Origin: Chloroflexota bacterium
GTDB taxonomy: Bacteria; Chloroflexota; Anaerolineae; Anaerolineales; Anaerolineaceae
Reading direction: 5' to 3'
Length of the DNA stretch: 50,639 nt
Assembly: GCA_009773005.1 (NCBI GenBank)
Contig: WOUT01000016.1
Coordinates: 1 to 50,639 of the forward strand
How positions within the stretch are numbered: the first letter of the stretch is position 1; each line of letters begins with the position of its first letter. Made by a program: the position numbers and the translations under genes. The notes beneath the pieces were generated by a model. That model was not told the origin of the DNA. It searched no databases and saw only the letters and a list, made by a program, of their open reading frames with translations. Positions 31,893-41,383 of this stretch are shown piece after piece.

Positions 31893-34544
31893 ATGGAAAT
31901 CATCTTGACGCATGAACAAGCCGATTTTGACGCCCTGGCGGCGATGCTTGCCGCGCACCTGCTTGCAGAACGCTCCAAACCGATCCTCCCCAACAAACTG
32001 AATCGTAACCTGCGTAAATTCATCAATCTCTATGGATTTGAACTTCCCTTTTTAGAGTTAAGGGATCTACCACCACAATTAATAAAGTCCGTCACATTGG
32101 TCGATACCCAATCTCTCATCACACTTAAAAGAATATCAAAAGACACCCGCATTTGTGTCGTTGACCACCATCAGGAAAAATCTGACCTCCCAGCGGATTG
32201 GTCACGTACCATCGAAAAAGTGGGCGCTACAACGACAATTTTTGTCGATCAGCTGCGCGAACGCGATACTGAATTGAGTATGATCCAGGCAACATTGCTG
32301 CTGCTTGGCATTTATGAAGATACCGGTTCATTAACTTACGCTTCTACAACAGTAAGGGATGTTAAAGCTGCTGCTTTTTTGCTTGAAAAAGGTGGCAACC
32401 TGCGCATTGCCGCTGAATTTTTAAACCCTGCTCTTTCTGAAGACCAGCGGCGCCTGGCGGATCGATTATTGGAAAATGTTAGAACAATTTCGATCCAGGA
32501 CAAGCATATTTTGCTTGCCAGCGCAGATGCTCAAGGAATGAGAGAAGAGATCTCGAGCGTTGCTCATAAACTTCGCGACTTGTTAGATCCAGATGCGTTG
32601 TTCCTTATTGTCAAAACCAGCGAAGGGATTCGCCTGATCGCCAGATCAACCACAGATGATGTGGATGTCGGAAAGATTGCAGCAATATTTGGCGGTGGTG
32701 GACACGAACGGGCTTCTGCTGCTTTGATCCCATTCGATGACTCTCCAGACAGCAATGAATCTGACCAAATAACGAGAGCCACAGAGCAATTGATAAACGA
32801 ACTTACAAAAGAGATCCGCCCTGCATTGACAGTCGGCAAGATCATGTCAAAGAAACCGCTGTTGATCTCAACTGAAACCTCGATCACTGAGGCAGAATCC
32901 TTGATGCAGCGGTATGGATATGAAGGTTATCCGGTTGTAAAAGAAGGTGTAGTGGTTGGCTTGCTCACACGCCGTGCGGTCGACCGGGCGCGCAGTCACA
33001 AACTCAGCCTTACAGCAGGCAGTTTGATGGAAGCGGGCAGCCATTCACTTTTACCTGATCATTCCATTGACCATGTCCAAAACGTGATGGCTACCACCGG
33101 TTGGGGCCAAATTCCTGTAACCGATCCTGCCACTGGGAAAATAGTCGGTATTGTCACAAGAACCGATGTTTTAAAGAATCTGATCGGACGGGAAAAACCA
33201 ATCTCAAAGCAAACCAACTATGCTACTTTGATCGAAAAAGCCCTTCCGCCTTCACGCCTGGCTCTACTCAAGGGTATTATCGAAACCTCTTTTCAGGAAC
33301 ATCAAGCGCTCTATATCGTCGGCGGGTTCGTACGCGATCTTATATTGGAAAAACCGTCAAAGGATTTTGATATCGTTGTGGAAGGGGACGCCTTAAAACT
33401 GGCTCTTGCGCTGGTCAATAAATTTGGCGGGAGAGTTGTCAGCCACCGCCGATTTGGAACAGCCAAATGGCAGATCAAAGATGTTCGAAATGATTTGATC
33501 AAGAAATTTGGCTGCCAGATTGAAGCAGTTGCCGATTTACCTGATTCGCTGGATTTGATAAGCGCTCGCACTGAATTTTACGATCACCCCACCGCATTAC
33601 CCACAGTGGAACGTTCGAGTATTAAACAAGACCTTCACCGCCGGGATTTCACGATCAACACTCTCGCGCTGAGATTGGATGGCAGTCATTACGGCGAGCT
33701 TCATGATTATTGGGGCGGTTTGAATGATCTTAATAAGAAACAGGTAAAAGTGCTTCATTCCCTTTCGTTTGTGGATGACCCCACCAGGCTTTTGCGCGCA
33801 ATACGGTTTGAGCAGCGTTTTGGATTTCAAATTGAAGCTCGAACGTTGCAGCTTATGTCCGAAGCGCGTGCCATGCTGCGGCAGGTCAGCGGCGATCGCA
33901 TCCGGCACGAACTGGATCTAATCCTCAAGGAAGCCAATCCTTGTATGGTGTTGGACCGTTTGAATGAACTTGAACTACTCCAGCCAATCCATCCAGACCT
34001 GCATTGGGAACAGGCTTGGTCTATACCAATGCAAAAAGCCCTTTTGAATGAAATTGAACCGATATGGGGGTTACCTAAAACAATCGGCAGTGTTCCACTT
34101 CGAACTGCTTTGGCTTATCTCGTCTGGCTTTCAAGCCTGGGAGAACAGTCGGCATTATCGATCAGTCAACGATTGCATTTCTCGAATGGACTGCTCAAAG
34201 CGATGAAAGACATTTCTATTATATGGTGTAAACATATGGCATTGCAAAAGATGCCTGTGAGTGAGTTGACTGAGACATTTCGCGGTATTCCATCATTCGG
34301 GTTATATGCGATTTATTGTTTGGCTGATGATTCGCTTTTCACACAAAAAATAGTCAATTTCATCTCAACTTGGCGTTTCATTGAACCAGTAACAACTGGT
34401 GAAACACTTAGAGCTTTAGGAGTCCCACCCGGTCCGCGTTATGCACAAATATTAAATGAACTCAGATCTGCCAGGCTTGACGGCAAGATCGAAAATGAAG
34501 TGCAAGAAAAAGACTACCTGGAAAGACTTATCCAATCCATCTAG
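31893..34544 (+). CDS. DHH phosphoesterase - CBS - tRNA nucleotidyltransferase fusion (A-adding/CCA type)
   Basis: 883 residues in three parts. Residues 1-300 are a DHH/DHHA1 phosphoesterase (HEQADFDALAA, VVDHHQEK and GGGGHERASA). Residues 310-435 are two CBS modules. Residues 460-883 are a class-II nucleotidyltransferase (IVGGFVRDLILEKPSKDFDI, the RRDFTINTLALRL motif and the LLRAIRFEQRFGFQIE helix). Such fusions are known in several deep-branching bacteria, where the polymerase part acts as A-adding or CCA-adding enzyme on tRNA ends, often with a separate CC-adding enzyme elsewhere. The DHH part may remove nucleotides or degrade oligonucleotides. The CBS pair may sense adenine nucleotides. 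No ribosome-binding site is visible and leaderless expression is likely. Confidence 0.93.
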   Translation: MEIILTHEQADFDALAAMLAAHLLAERSKPILPNKLNRNLRKFINLYGFELPFLELRDLPPQLIKSVTLVDTQSLITLKRISKDTRICVVDHHQEKSDLPADWSRTIEKVGATTTIFVDQLRERDTELSMIQATLLLLGIYEDTGSLTYASTTVRDVKAAAFLLEKGGNLRIAAEFLNPALSEDQRRLADRLLENVRTISIQDKHILLASADAQGMREEISSVAHKLRDLLDPDALFLIVKTSEGIRLIARSTTDDVDVGKIAAIFGGGGHERASAALIPFDDSPDSNESDQITRATEQLINELTKEIRPALTVGKIMSKKPLLISTETSITEAESLMQRYGYEGYPVVKEGVVVGLLTRRAVDRARSHKLSLTAGSLMEAGSHSLLPDHSIDHVQNVMATTGWGQIPVTDPATGKIVGIVTRTDVLKNLIGREKPISKQTNYATLIEKALPPSRLALLKGIIETSFQEHQALYIVGGFVRDLILEKPSKDFDIVVEGDALKLALALVNKFGGRVVSHRRFGTAKWQIKDVRNDLIKKFGCQIEAVADLPDSLDLISARTEFYDHPTALPTVERSSIKQDLHRRDFTINTLALRLDGSHYGELHDYWGGLNDLNKKQVKVLHSLSFVDDPTRLLRAIRFEQRFGFQIEARTLQLMSEARAMLRQVSGDRIRHELDLILKEANPCMVLDRLNELELLQPIHPDLHWEQAWSIPMQKALLNEIEPIWGLPKTIGSVPLRTALAYLVWLSSLGEQSALSISQRLHFSNGLLKAMKDISIIWCKHMALQKMPVSELTETFRGIPSFGLYAIYCLADDSLFTQKIVNFISTWRFIEPVTTGETLRALGVPPGPRYAQILNELRSARLDGKIENEVQEKDYLERLIQSI

Positions 34545-34556
34545 AGAGCCTTATGT

Positions 34557-35126
34557 ATGGACGATATCCTCATCCCGATTAAAATTTACAAAGCCTCCGA
34601 AAACATCCTCATCCGACCATTGGTAAAGAGCGATCTGCCAGCGCTGGAATGGGAAGGCGAGTATACACGGTTTCGAAATGTTTTTTCTGACCTTTATATG
34701 AAAATAGAAAATGGCGTCGCAAAAGCGTGGGTTGCTGTTGCTCAAGAATCCTATATGGTTGGCCAGGTTTTTTTGCAACTCACCAGCGACCGTCTGGAAC
34801 TGGCAAATGGGTGGAACCGGGCTTATCTTTATTCTTTCCGGATTCGACCTGCTTATCGCAACAAAGGTCTTGGAACAAAAATGCACTCTGTCCTGGAAAA
34901 TGCACTCATCGAACTCAATTTTACCCGCTTAACTTTAAATGTTGCTCGTGATAATAAAAGGGCAATTCGGTTATATCATCGGCTTGGTTTTCATGTCGTG
35001 GCAGATGAACCCGGTGTGTGGACCTTTCCTGATCACAACGGGGTGCTGCAAACCGTTTGTGAACCCTCATGGCGGATGGAAAAAAGTCTGAAATCGACCG
35101 ATCAACATCCCATTTCCGCCTTATGA
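34557..35126 (+). CDS. GNAT-family N-acetyltransferase
   Basis: 189 residues. The acetyl-CoA loop R-x-x-G-x-G appears as RPAYRNKGLGTKM, preceded by YLYSFRIRP (beta4) and followed by LTLNVARDNKRAIRLYHRLGF, the usual GNAT C-terminal motif. The substrate is unknown. It starts 12 bp after the nucleotidyltransferase fusion, with a weak ribosome-binding site, and is probably co-transcribed with it. RimI-like protein acetylation or small-molecule acetylation are both possible. Confidence 0.87.
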   Translation: MDDILIPIKIYKASENILIRPLVKSDLPALEWEGEYTRFRNVFSDLYMKIENGVAKAWVAVAQESYMVGQVFLQLTSDRLELANGWNRAYLYSFRIRPAYRNKGLGTKMHSVLENALIELNFTRLTLNVARDNKRAIRLYHRLGFHVVADEPGVWTFPDHNGVLQTVCEPSWRMEKSLKSTDQHPISAL

Positions 35127-35135
35127 CTCTTTTTA

Positions 35136-36113
35136 TTAATAATCAATCACAACTCCTCTGTTTTCCAGTGTATCCAGTTTTAACCGCTGGAATATTTGAT
35201 TTTTGATCATCGAATCGTTGACAGATTTTAACCGCCTGGTTGAAAAATCCATAAATAATGGAATTACCTGGATTTTAATGATCTTTGAATTATGGAACGA
35301 AATTCTGACAACTGCCGTTCTTTGAGCATCATCGAGCATCCATTGATCTGCGATTAGATTCCCAAGGCTGTAAAAGACCAGAGTTTTTTTTCCTGAAGCT
35401 GCATTCAGCCATTCCATTTTTTGCAAGACGTGCGGGTGATGCCCCCAGATCACGTCTGCGCCTGCATCAGCAAGTTGTTGGGCAATTTCCTGTTGCCGAG
35501 AATCTGGACCAGTCTGATATTCATTTCCCCAATGGACGGAGACGATCACAACTTGGGCAATCTGCCTGGCTCTTTTTACATGAGAAACCAGACTATCAAC
35601 GTCAATCGGGATCGTTACATCCTCTGCCGCAATAATAGCGATTTTCCCATTTGAAGTCTCAATATAGGCAGGGATTAAGTCAAGTCCAACGAAAAGGATC
35701 TGGTTCTGTTCAAGAATTCTTCTTGTTTCCTCAATCCCATTTATCTGACAGTCGTTGCGGTGATTGTTTACCAGCGAGACGAGGGTTAAATGACCTTTTG
35801 TTAATACTCCTGACTGGTCAGCAGCGCTGCAAAGGTTTAGATCATCACTATTTTTTATTAGTGGTTCGCTCGCTGCACCCAATGGTGATTCCAGATTGGC
35901 GAAAAAATAATCCGGCATTTTCATTGAGTTTTTAAAAACCTTCTGAGGTTTCTCCAACACTCCCCATGAATTGGTGGTGCCCTCTATACTTTTATATAGA
36001 GGATCGCCCGCCCGTGTGAGAATAATATCGCCACCAAACGTGATTGAATAATCAGCGCTCTGTGGAGAACAAGCAACAATGGCGAGGAGTGCAAGTGCCA
36101 GCACTCCCCGCAT
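35136..36113 (-). CDS. CapA-family (PGA_cap) lipoprotein
   Basis: 325 residues. I chose ATG 36113 because it begins a compact lipoprotein signal with lipobox IVAC and Cys15. A GTG at 36158 would overlap the upstream gene by 28 bp. The metallophosphoesterase-like CapA fold shows in TFGGDIILTRAGD, FFANLESPLG, LVSLVNNHRND, VSVHWGNEYQ and IWGHHPHVLQ. CapA proteins take part in poly-gamma-glutamate or other surface-polymer production. No capBC genes are nearby, so the link to polyglutamate is weak. It is the last gene of a minus-strand operon of secreted proteins. Confidence 0.88.
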   Translation of the reverse strand: MRGVLALALLAIVACSPQSADYSITFGGDIILTRAGDPLYKSIEGTTNSWGVLEKPQKVFKNSMKMPDYFFANLESPLGAASEPLIKNSDDLNLCSAADQSGVLTKGHLTLVSLVNNHRNDCQINGIEETRRILEQNQILFVGLDLIPAYIETSNGKIAIIAAEDVTIPIDVDSLVSHVKRARQIAQVVIVSVHWGNEYQTGPDSRQQEIAQQLADAGADVIWGHHPHVLQKMEWLNAASGKKTLVFYSLGNLIADQWMLDDAQRTAVVRISFHNSKIIKIQVIPLFMDFSTRRLKSVNDSMIKNQIFQRLKLDTLENRGVVIDY

Positions 36114-36130
36114 GAGATTAACTGGATATT

Positions 36131-38332
36131 TCAAGGCACGATAAACGAGTTTGTCCACTCTGGAGCAGCGGGAGCCTTGCCGGATTCAAGCATAGCCCGC
36201 CAATCTTCATCAGTCATTCGCTCCGCGATCGGCACGGGAAACTCATAATAAGTGTAGACCGCACCAATGGTGATCTGGTAAGGCGCAACTGGTGAAACCA
36301 CCAGGATGTTCGCAGGGTATCCCACCCCTTCTTCAAGCGCCATGCCACCTCCGGTGGCGACGTCGGCGATCAACGCCGATTTTTGATCCTCCAGGTAACC
36401 GCTGCCCTGACCTTCCTCAGCTGGGTCAGCCGCCGCAATGGTCATTGCCTCTAACCAGCCGCCATAATACTGAATTCGCCAATATTCTTTATCCGTGATT
36501 GCCTCGCCTTTAAGTTGCTTTTGCGCAACATCAAGAAAAAATTGAAGCTCGTCGATCAGGTTATCCAAATTGCCCTGAGTAACGTCATCCAGCATTCCGC
36601 GATTGGCGAGCCCAGCGCGGGTCATTTCAGCCAAGGCAAGCAGCCTGGCGAACGCTTCAGGATTTGGTTCGATATACCCTTTAGGGGGTTCTTCGTTTTC
36701 TCCTCCACCCATTTCTGCCATCACCTGTTTGGCATATAAGATCGTGTCATGTTTCAGTTCCGTCCAGGAACCAAGCGCCGTGTGCAAATCTTTGTGCAGC
36801 CAGGCTTGTGTCTGCATAAAAGCCGGATATTGAACTCCCTTCGGTTGGAAGATCGGCTGCAGGGAATATAACCATGACCAGTATAAGTTTTGTGTCCACG
36901 AGTCCAACCCTAAGCCAGCCACTTCCTGTTTAACCTTGTTCAATTGGGAATCATAATTTTCATATTTGGTTTCACCCATGTCTTTGAGTAATCGATAAGC
37001 TTCATCGGAACCCATGGCTGCCAGTATATCCAACCCTTTTGGCAGGCTGCGTTGGTTATCCAACGTACCAACATTTCTAAAGATCAGCTGCCCGAAGATA
37101 TAAGCATCCAGAGTGAAACGTTGCCCCATAAACCTGAACCCCTGGGTTGCCTCGTCGCGATCCTGCCAGATGTAAACCCACATGGAATTGATCTGGGGAG
37201 GAGGCAACGTCTTGGCTGCTTCAAAGAATTGTTCCATCTTTTTATTGTCGCCAAAACTGGCGAGTTCGGGGGAGGCGCCGAATATTTGATCAGAAATCGC
37301 TCCATATTCATAGATGGAAAGATCATCCGCTTTACCAACAATAAAAACGGTTGGGTCGTAGATGTCTTGCCACAGTTCCAGAGCTGACCTGCCGGATGCC
37401 GTTTGGGTGTTGCGCATCGCCTGGATCATCAGCAGCGCCCTCTGCGTTTCGATTGTATTCTTTAACCGGAAGGTCAGCCGCCCATACCACATCATCGTTT
37501 TGAAATAATTCTTCAATTCCTCGCTGCGGGTGTAATGTCCGCGGGGAATGTATTGGGAATAGTCTTCGATCAGCAGCTCGTCTGAAAATTCACCACCCAT
37601 ATTCCAAATTGGTGATACCTGATCAGCTGAATGCGCTTTAATCAATGCCAGTTCCTGATCTGCAAGAGCTTGCGCCTCGGAAGGAACCGTCACTTGAAGT
37701 CCAAGCAGATTGGCCGCAACAGCAAAGTAAGCTGCATTTCTCAAGGTAATTTGCTCCAGATCTGTGCCTTTTAGTTGTTCGTACTGGTGGAGGCAGGCTT
37801 CAACCATTGCGGTGGTCAGTTCCTCCAATAAAGGGATGAACTTATATCTTTCCAGGTCACGCAGCATCTTGTTAAAAATGAGATGGTACACATGGAAGAT
37901 TGAGTCTGTGGTCACAAAGACCGGCATAGCCGAATACCGGTAGGATTCGTAAGCTTGATAGAACTCCATGTACATCTTGTCAGGGTCACTGCTCGGCGGC
38001 ACAACCACAAAACCATTTGTCAGTATTGTTTCCAGTTGACCCTGGGTCAGGTCCAGATTATCCAAACCAGTCACTTGAGCAGCGCTTAAGGGCAGAGCGT
38101 AACCTCCCACAAACTTGGCAGGCAGACTAACGCTTTTTATCGGATAATCTGCAAATGCGCTGCCATAAGCTCCCTCAATTTTGATTACTGGTGTCGCTGC
38201 TTCGGTCGGAGTCTTGCTATCTGGCAGTTTTATGGGTAACTTTTCCAGAATCGTCGAAAAATTACAGGCCGATAGAATGATGAGAATGACCGTCATTACA
38301 GAAATCCAGACCCAGCGTTTTTGTGTTTTCAT
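36131..38332 (-). CDS. DUF3160 lipoprotein
   Basis: 733 residues. AGGAG precedes the ATG. Signal peptide with lipobox LSAC and Cys23. The rest matches the DUF3160 family as I know it: a helical domain with FVTTDSIFHVYHLIFNKML near residue 140, TMMWYGRLTFR, and a C-terminal part with VGYPANILVVSPVAPYQITI, then YYEFPVPIAERMTDEDW. No enzymatic function has been established for the family. It lies 15 bp after the FG-GAP-like gene and is followed by the CapA-like lipoprotein, so the three probably act together at the cell surface. Confidence 0.9.
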   Translation of the reverse strand: MKTQKRWVWISVMTVILIILSACNFSTILEKLPIKLPDSKTPTEAATPVIKIEGAYGSAFADYPIKSVSLPAKFVGGYALPLSAAQVTGLDNLDLTQGQLETILTNGFVVVPPSSDPDKMYMEFYQAYESYRYSAMPVFVTTDSIFHVYHLIFNKMLRDLERYKFIPLLEELTTAMVEACLHQYEQLKGTDLEQITLRNAAYFAVAANLLGLQVTVPSEAQALADQELALIKAHSADQVSPIWNMGGEFSDELLIEDYSQYIPRGHYTRSEELKNYFKTMMWYGRLTFRLKNTIETQRALLMIQAMRNTQTASGRSALELWQDIYDPTVFIVGKADDLSIYEYGAISDQIFGASPELASFGDNKKMEQFFEAAKTLPPPQINSMWVYIWQDRDEATQGFRFMGQRFTLDAYIFGQLIFRNVGTLDNQRSLPKGLDILAAMGSDEAYRLLKDMGETKYENYDSQLNKVKQEVAGLGLDSWTQNLYWSWLYSLQPIFQPKGVQYPAFMQTQAWLHKDLHTALGSWTELKHDTILYAKQVMAEMGGGENEEPPKGYIEPNPEAFARLLALAEMTRAGLANRGMLDDVTQGNLDNLIDELQFFLDVAQKQLKGEAITDKEYWRIQYYGGWLEAMTIAAADPAEEGQGSGYLEDQKSALIADVATGGGMALEEGVGYPANILVVSPVAPYQITIGAVYTYYEFPVPIAERMTDEDWRAMLESGKAPAAPEWTNSFIVP

Positions 38333-38347
38333 ATTCTTCTCCTTCCA

Positions 38348-39073
38348 CTACTCAGACAAAATCCAGACTTTTTGGTTGGCCGAAACAATTGCATAATTTG
38401 AAAACTTGCCCTCGACCCGGTCTTGAAGCCTGAAACCGAATCCACTCCATTCCCAAACGGTAATTGCCCCTGATTGATTGGTGGAATCATACTGACCTTC
38501 CAGAGCGACCAGTTCTTGGTTGTCGTCCTGATCCAAATCTGCCGCCCGGATATCAAATATTGGATCAATCAATGATGAACCTGCCCACAACTCCCGATAC
38601 TTTTTACCATCCCAGCCGACCAGGATCAAATGGCAGCTCATCCCCTTCCGATCTTGAAAACTATTTATTCGCCCTCCGTGAGGCAAAAACTTGTCGATTG
38701 GCCAAGGTTTAAAAGCCCGCCAGACTACCATCACGAGTTCATTCCGATCATCGCGGTTCAGATCTGCAAGGATTGCTTCAGTTACGTTCCACTCATCCGG
38801 GCTTTTCCACTTGGTCGGGTGAGATTCTCCGAGGCAATCCTTGATCTCGATTTTTTCATTCTCATACGCCACACAGTCAGTATCAATTCCAAAATCCATT
38901 TTGGAAAATGAAAGGGGTTCAAGTACTGTCCAATTTGTATCAGGGAAAGGTGATATTTCCAATTCGCCCTCGTCAGAACTCCAATAACGAGTTTGAATTG
39001 GGGAAATCGTTAGGATAGCAAGGAAACTTACAAGGAAGATTCGTCTCATGTCCTTGGTCAACTTTTTCAGCAT
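38348..39073 (-). CDS. Secreted FG-GAP/VCBS-like protein
   Basis: 241 residues with a hydrophobic signal at residues 10-28. Two calcium-loop-like repeats are visible (ADLNRDDRNELVMV and ADLDQDDNQELVAL), typical of FG-GAP/VCBS beta-propeller blades, so this is a partial propeller. There is no catalytic motif. A downstream ATG at 39049 (MRRIFLVS) is a possible start. It is first in the operon with DUF3160 and CapA-like genes. Confidence 0.8.
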   Translation of the reverse strand: MLKKLTKDMRRIFLVSFLAILTISPIQTRYWSSDEGELEISPFPDTNWTVLEPLSFSKMDFGIDTDCVAYENEKIEIKDCLGESHPTKWKSPDEWNVTEAILADLNRDDRNELVMVVWRAFKPWPIDKFLPHGGRINSFQDRKGMSCHLILVGWDGKKYRELWAGSSLIDPIFDIRAADLDQDDNQELVALEGQYDSTNQSGAITVWEWSGFGFRLQDRVEGKFSNYAIVSANQKVWILSE

Positions 39074-39125
39074 CCTGTGCGTTTAATTTATTGTACAACG
39101 ATTGTCCATTATATTTTTATCATTC

Positions 39126-39143
39126 AACTGTTTTTTAACAGTT
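39126..39143. promoter_or_regulatory. Inverted repeat next to the EF-G-like promoter
   Basis: AACTGTT (39126-39132) and AACAGTT (39137-39143) form a perfect 7-bp palindrome around TTTT, five bases upstream of the -35 box and between two divergent genes. It could be an operator. Confidence 0.45.
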
Positions 39144-39147
39144 TTCT

Positions 39148-39176
39148 TTGACAAGAACGGCAACATCCCTTAAAAT
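39148..39176 (+). promoter_or_regulatory. Near-consensus sigma-70-type promoter
   Basis: TTGACA (39148-39153), a 17-base spacer and TAAAAT (39171-39176), about 44 bases before ATG 39221. It drives the EF-G-like gene. Confidence 0.85.
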
Positions 39177-39220
39177 GAAAAGATTGAAATCATCTCAAGA
39201 ACAGAGAAGGGCCCCCTTTC

Positions 39221-41293
39221 ATGAAAGAGTACTCGACTGAAAAGATCCGTAACATTGTGCTGGCTTCACATTCCGGCGCAGGAAAAACAATCCTTTGCGA
39301 GGCTTTACTTCATTTCACTGGCGCCACCACTCGCATGGGGAAAATTGACGATGGATCCACAGCTTCAGATTTTGATGATGAGGAAGTAAGAAGGAAGATA
39401 TCGCTTTATACTTCAGTCCTCCCGGTGGAATACCGTGACACAAAATTCAATTTCCTGGATACCCCAGGATATACCGATTTTGTTGGAGAAGTAATTTCGG
39501 CGATGAGAGTGACCGAAGGCGCCTTGATCATGGTGGACGCGGTCAATGGGCTTGAGGTCGGCACAGAGATTGCCTTGAATTACTGCTCAAAATTCAATCA
39601 GCCTCGTTTTCTCATTGTCAATAAGATGGAGAGAGAAAATGCCAACTTCCAAAAATCGCTGGCATCCGTACAGGAATACTCAGAAATTCGCCTGATCCCG
39701 ATTCAATTACCCTGGGGTGAAAAACAGGATTTTCATGGCGTGATTGATTTATTGACCATGAAGGCATTTAAAGGTGAAGGTAAAACTGCTGAAGAAATCC
39801 CCGCTGAATTCAAGAAGGATGCCGAAGAAGCCCGCGCCAAGCTTGTTGAAGCGGCTGCCGAAGGCGATGACACCCTGCTCGAAAAATATCTCGAATCAGG
39901 CGGACTTTCCGAGGCAGAAGTCATCAAAGGTCTGTCTGAAGTGGTGCGTTCCTGCAGCTATATGCCTGTTCTCGTCACTGCCGGCTCACTGGGCACTGGC
40001 GTCTTGAAATTACTTGATGCGATCCTCGATCTGATGCCCTCTCCCAAAGATAGCGCTCCAGTTGTGGCTGCCGGTAAAGCCGGAGACGAAACGCTGCAAG
40101 TCAAAGATGATGGTCCGTTAGCTATTTATGTGTGGAAAACCACTGCCGATCCATTTGTTGGTAAACAGACATTTTTCAAGGTTTACTCAGGTGTTGTCAC
40201 TGCCGATTCACGGTTATGGAACCAGACCAAGGGGGTTGAAGAAAGAGTAGGCACGATCGGAGTTCCCCGTGGCAAGGATTCCTTGGGCGTCAAGACCGTT
40301 CACGCCGGAGATATTTGCATCGTTCCAAAGCTTACTGAAACTTCAACGTCCAATACAATATGCGACAAGAACCATCCATTGACTCTACCGATCCCGGAAT
40401 ATCCAACTGCATTATACAAGGTGGCGATCTTCCCCAAGACCCAAGGTGACTCCACCAAGATCACCTCCACGCTGCACAAGCTTTGTGAAGAGGATATGAC
40501 CCTGAGCTGGCATAATGATGCCACCACCCTGCAAACCATTTTGCAAGGTATGGGTGACCAGCATATTGATGTTGCCATCCGCCGCGCGGAATCCAAATTC
40601 CAGGTGGGCGTCATTTTGCATGAACCCAAAGTTCCCTACCAGGAAACCATCACCAAATCAGCCTCTGCCATGCACCGCCATAAGAAACAAACCGGTGGTT
40701 CAGGTCAATTCGGTGAGGTACACCTGAAAGTATCCCCCACCACTGAAAAAGAGTTTGATTACACCTGGGATGTGTTTGGCGGAGCCGTTTCACAGTCTTA
40801 CTCATCTTCCATTCAAAAAGGGATCCAGACCGTCATGAAAGAAGGCGTCATCGCCGGGTATCCGGTTTCTGGCGTGCATGTCTCAGTCTTTGACGGCAAG
40901 GAACATCCGGTTGATTCAAAACCGGTTGCATTTGAAGTTGCCGGACGTGAAGCTTTCAAGCAAGCCGTCCGCGAGGCAAACCCGGTGCTGCGTGAACCGA
41001 TCATGATGGTTCGCATCACCGTTCCGGAAGCGAATATGGGTGATGTAATGGGTGACCTGAATACCCGGCGTGCCCGCATTCAGGGCATGGAGACCGAAAA
41101 AGGTCATTCTGTAGTTACTGCAACCGTCCCTCTGGCTGAGATGCTACGCTATACCACTACCCTGCGCTCGATCACTGGTGGACGCGGTGTATTCAAAATG
41201 GAATTTGACCACACCGAAGTCGTCCCGGCGCATATTGCACAACCCATCATCGATGCCCGCACTAAAGAAATGGAAAGCAAGAAAGAAGAATAA
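39221..41293 (+). CDS. EF-G-like translational GTPase (EF-G2 type)
   Basis: 690 residues, five-domain EF-G layout. G1 is SHSGAGKT (residues 16-23), the switch region reads DDGSTASDFDDEE, G3 is LDTPGY (79-84), and G4 reads N134-K-M-E137 instead of NKxD. Domain II starts near 295 and the domain IV region contains SGQFGEVHLKV. The HSGAGKT and DDGSTASDFD forms are typical of the second EF-G-like paralogue rather than housekeeping EF-G. EF-G2 proteins are ribosome-linked GTPases whose role is less clear. The Asp-to-Glu change in G4 may weaken guanine selectivity. It has a strong promoter and its own terminator. Confidence 0.9.
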   Translation: MKEYSTEKIRNIVLASHSGAGKTILCEALLHFTGATTRMGKIDDGSTASDFDDEEVRRKISLYTSVLPVEYRDTKFNFLDTPGYTDFVGEVISAMRVTEGALIMVDAVNGLEVGTEIALNYCSKFNQPRFLIVNKMERENANFQKSLASVQEYSEIRLIPIQLPWGEKQDFHGVIDLLTMKAFKGEGKTAEEIPAEFKKDAEEARAKLVEAAAEGDDTLLEKYLESGGLSEAEVIKGLSEVVRSCSYMPVLVTAGSLGTGVLKLLDAILDLMPSPKDSAPVVAAGKAGDETLQVKDDGPLAIYVWKTTADPFVGKQTFFKVYSGVVTADSRLWNQTKGVEERVGTIGVPRGKDSLGVKTVHAGDICIVPKLTETSTSNTICDKNHPLTLPIPEYPTALYKVAIFPKTQGDSTKITSTLHKLCEEDMTLSWHNDATTLQTILQGMGDQHIDVAIRRAESKFQVGVILHEPKVPYQETITKSASAMHRHKKQTGGSGQFGEVHLKVSPTTEKEFDYTWDVFGGAVSQSYSSSIQKGIQTVMKEGVIAGYPVSGVHVSVFDGKEHPVDSKPVAFEVAGREAFKQAVREANPVLREPIMMVRITVPEANMGDVMGDLNTRRARIQGMETEKGHSVVTATVPLAEMLRYTTTLRSITGGRGVFKMEFDHTEVVPAHIAQPIIDARTKEMESKKEE

Positions 41294-41312
41294 ACGCCGA
41301 AAGTCTGTTAAG

Positions 41313-41345
41313 AGCTGGATGGAGAAATCTGTCCAGCTTTTTTTC
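41313..41345 (+). terminator. Rho-independent terminator
   Basis: AGCTGGA (41313-41319) pairs with TCCAGCT (41332-41338), with extra wobble pairs inside, followed by a run of T. It lies 20 bases after the EF-G-like stop codon. Confidence 0.85.
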
Positions 41346-41357
41346 TTGTGCTGAACC

Positions 41358-41383
41358 TGCATTGCCTTGCTGCATTGCCTTGC
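41358..41383 (+). repeat. Perfect 13-bp tandem duplication
   Basis: TGCATTGCCTTGC occurs twice in a row (41358-41370 and 41371-41383), directly against the TTGACG box that follows. It looks like a recent duplication or a two-site regulator target. Confidence 0.8.
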
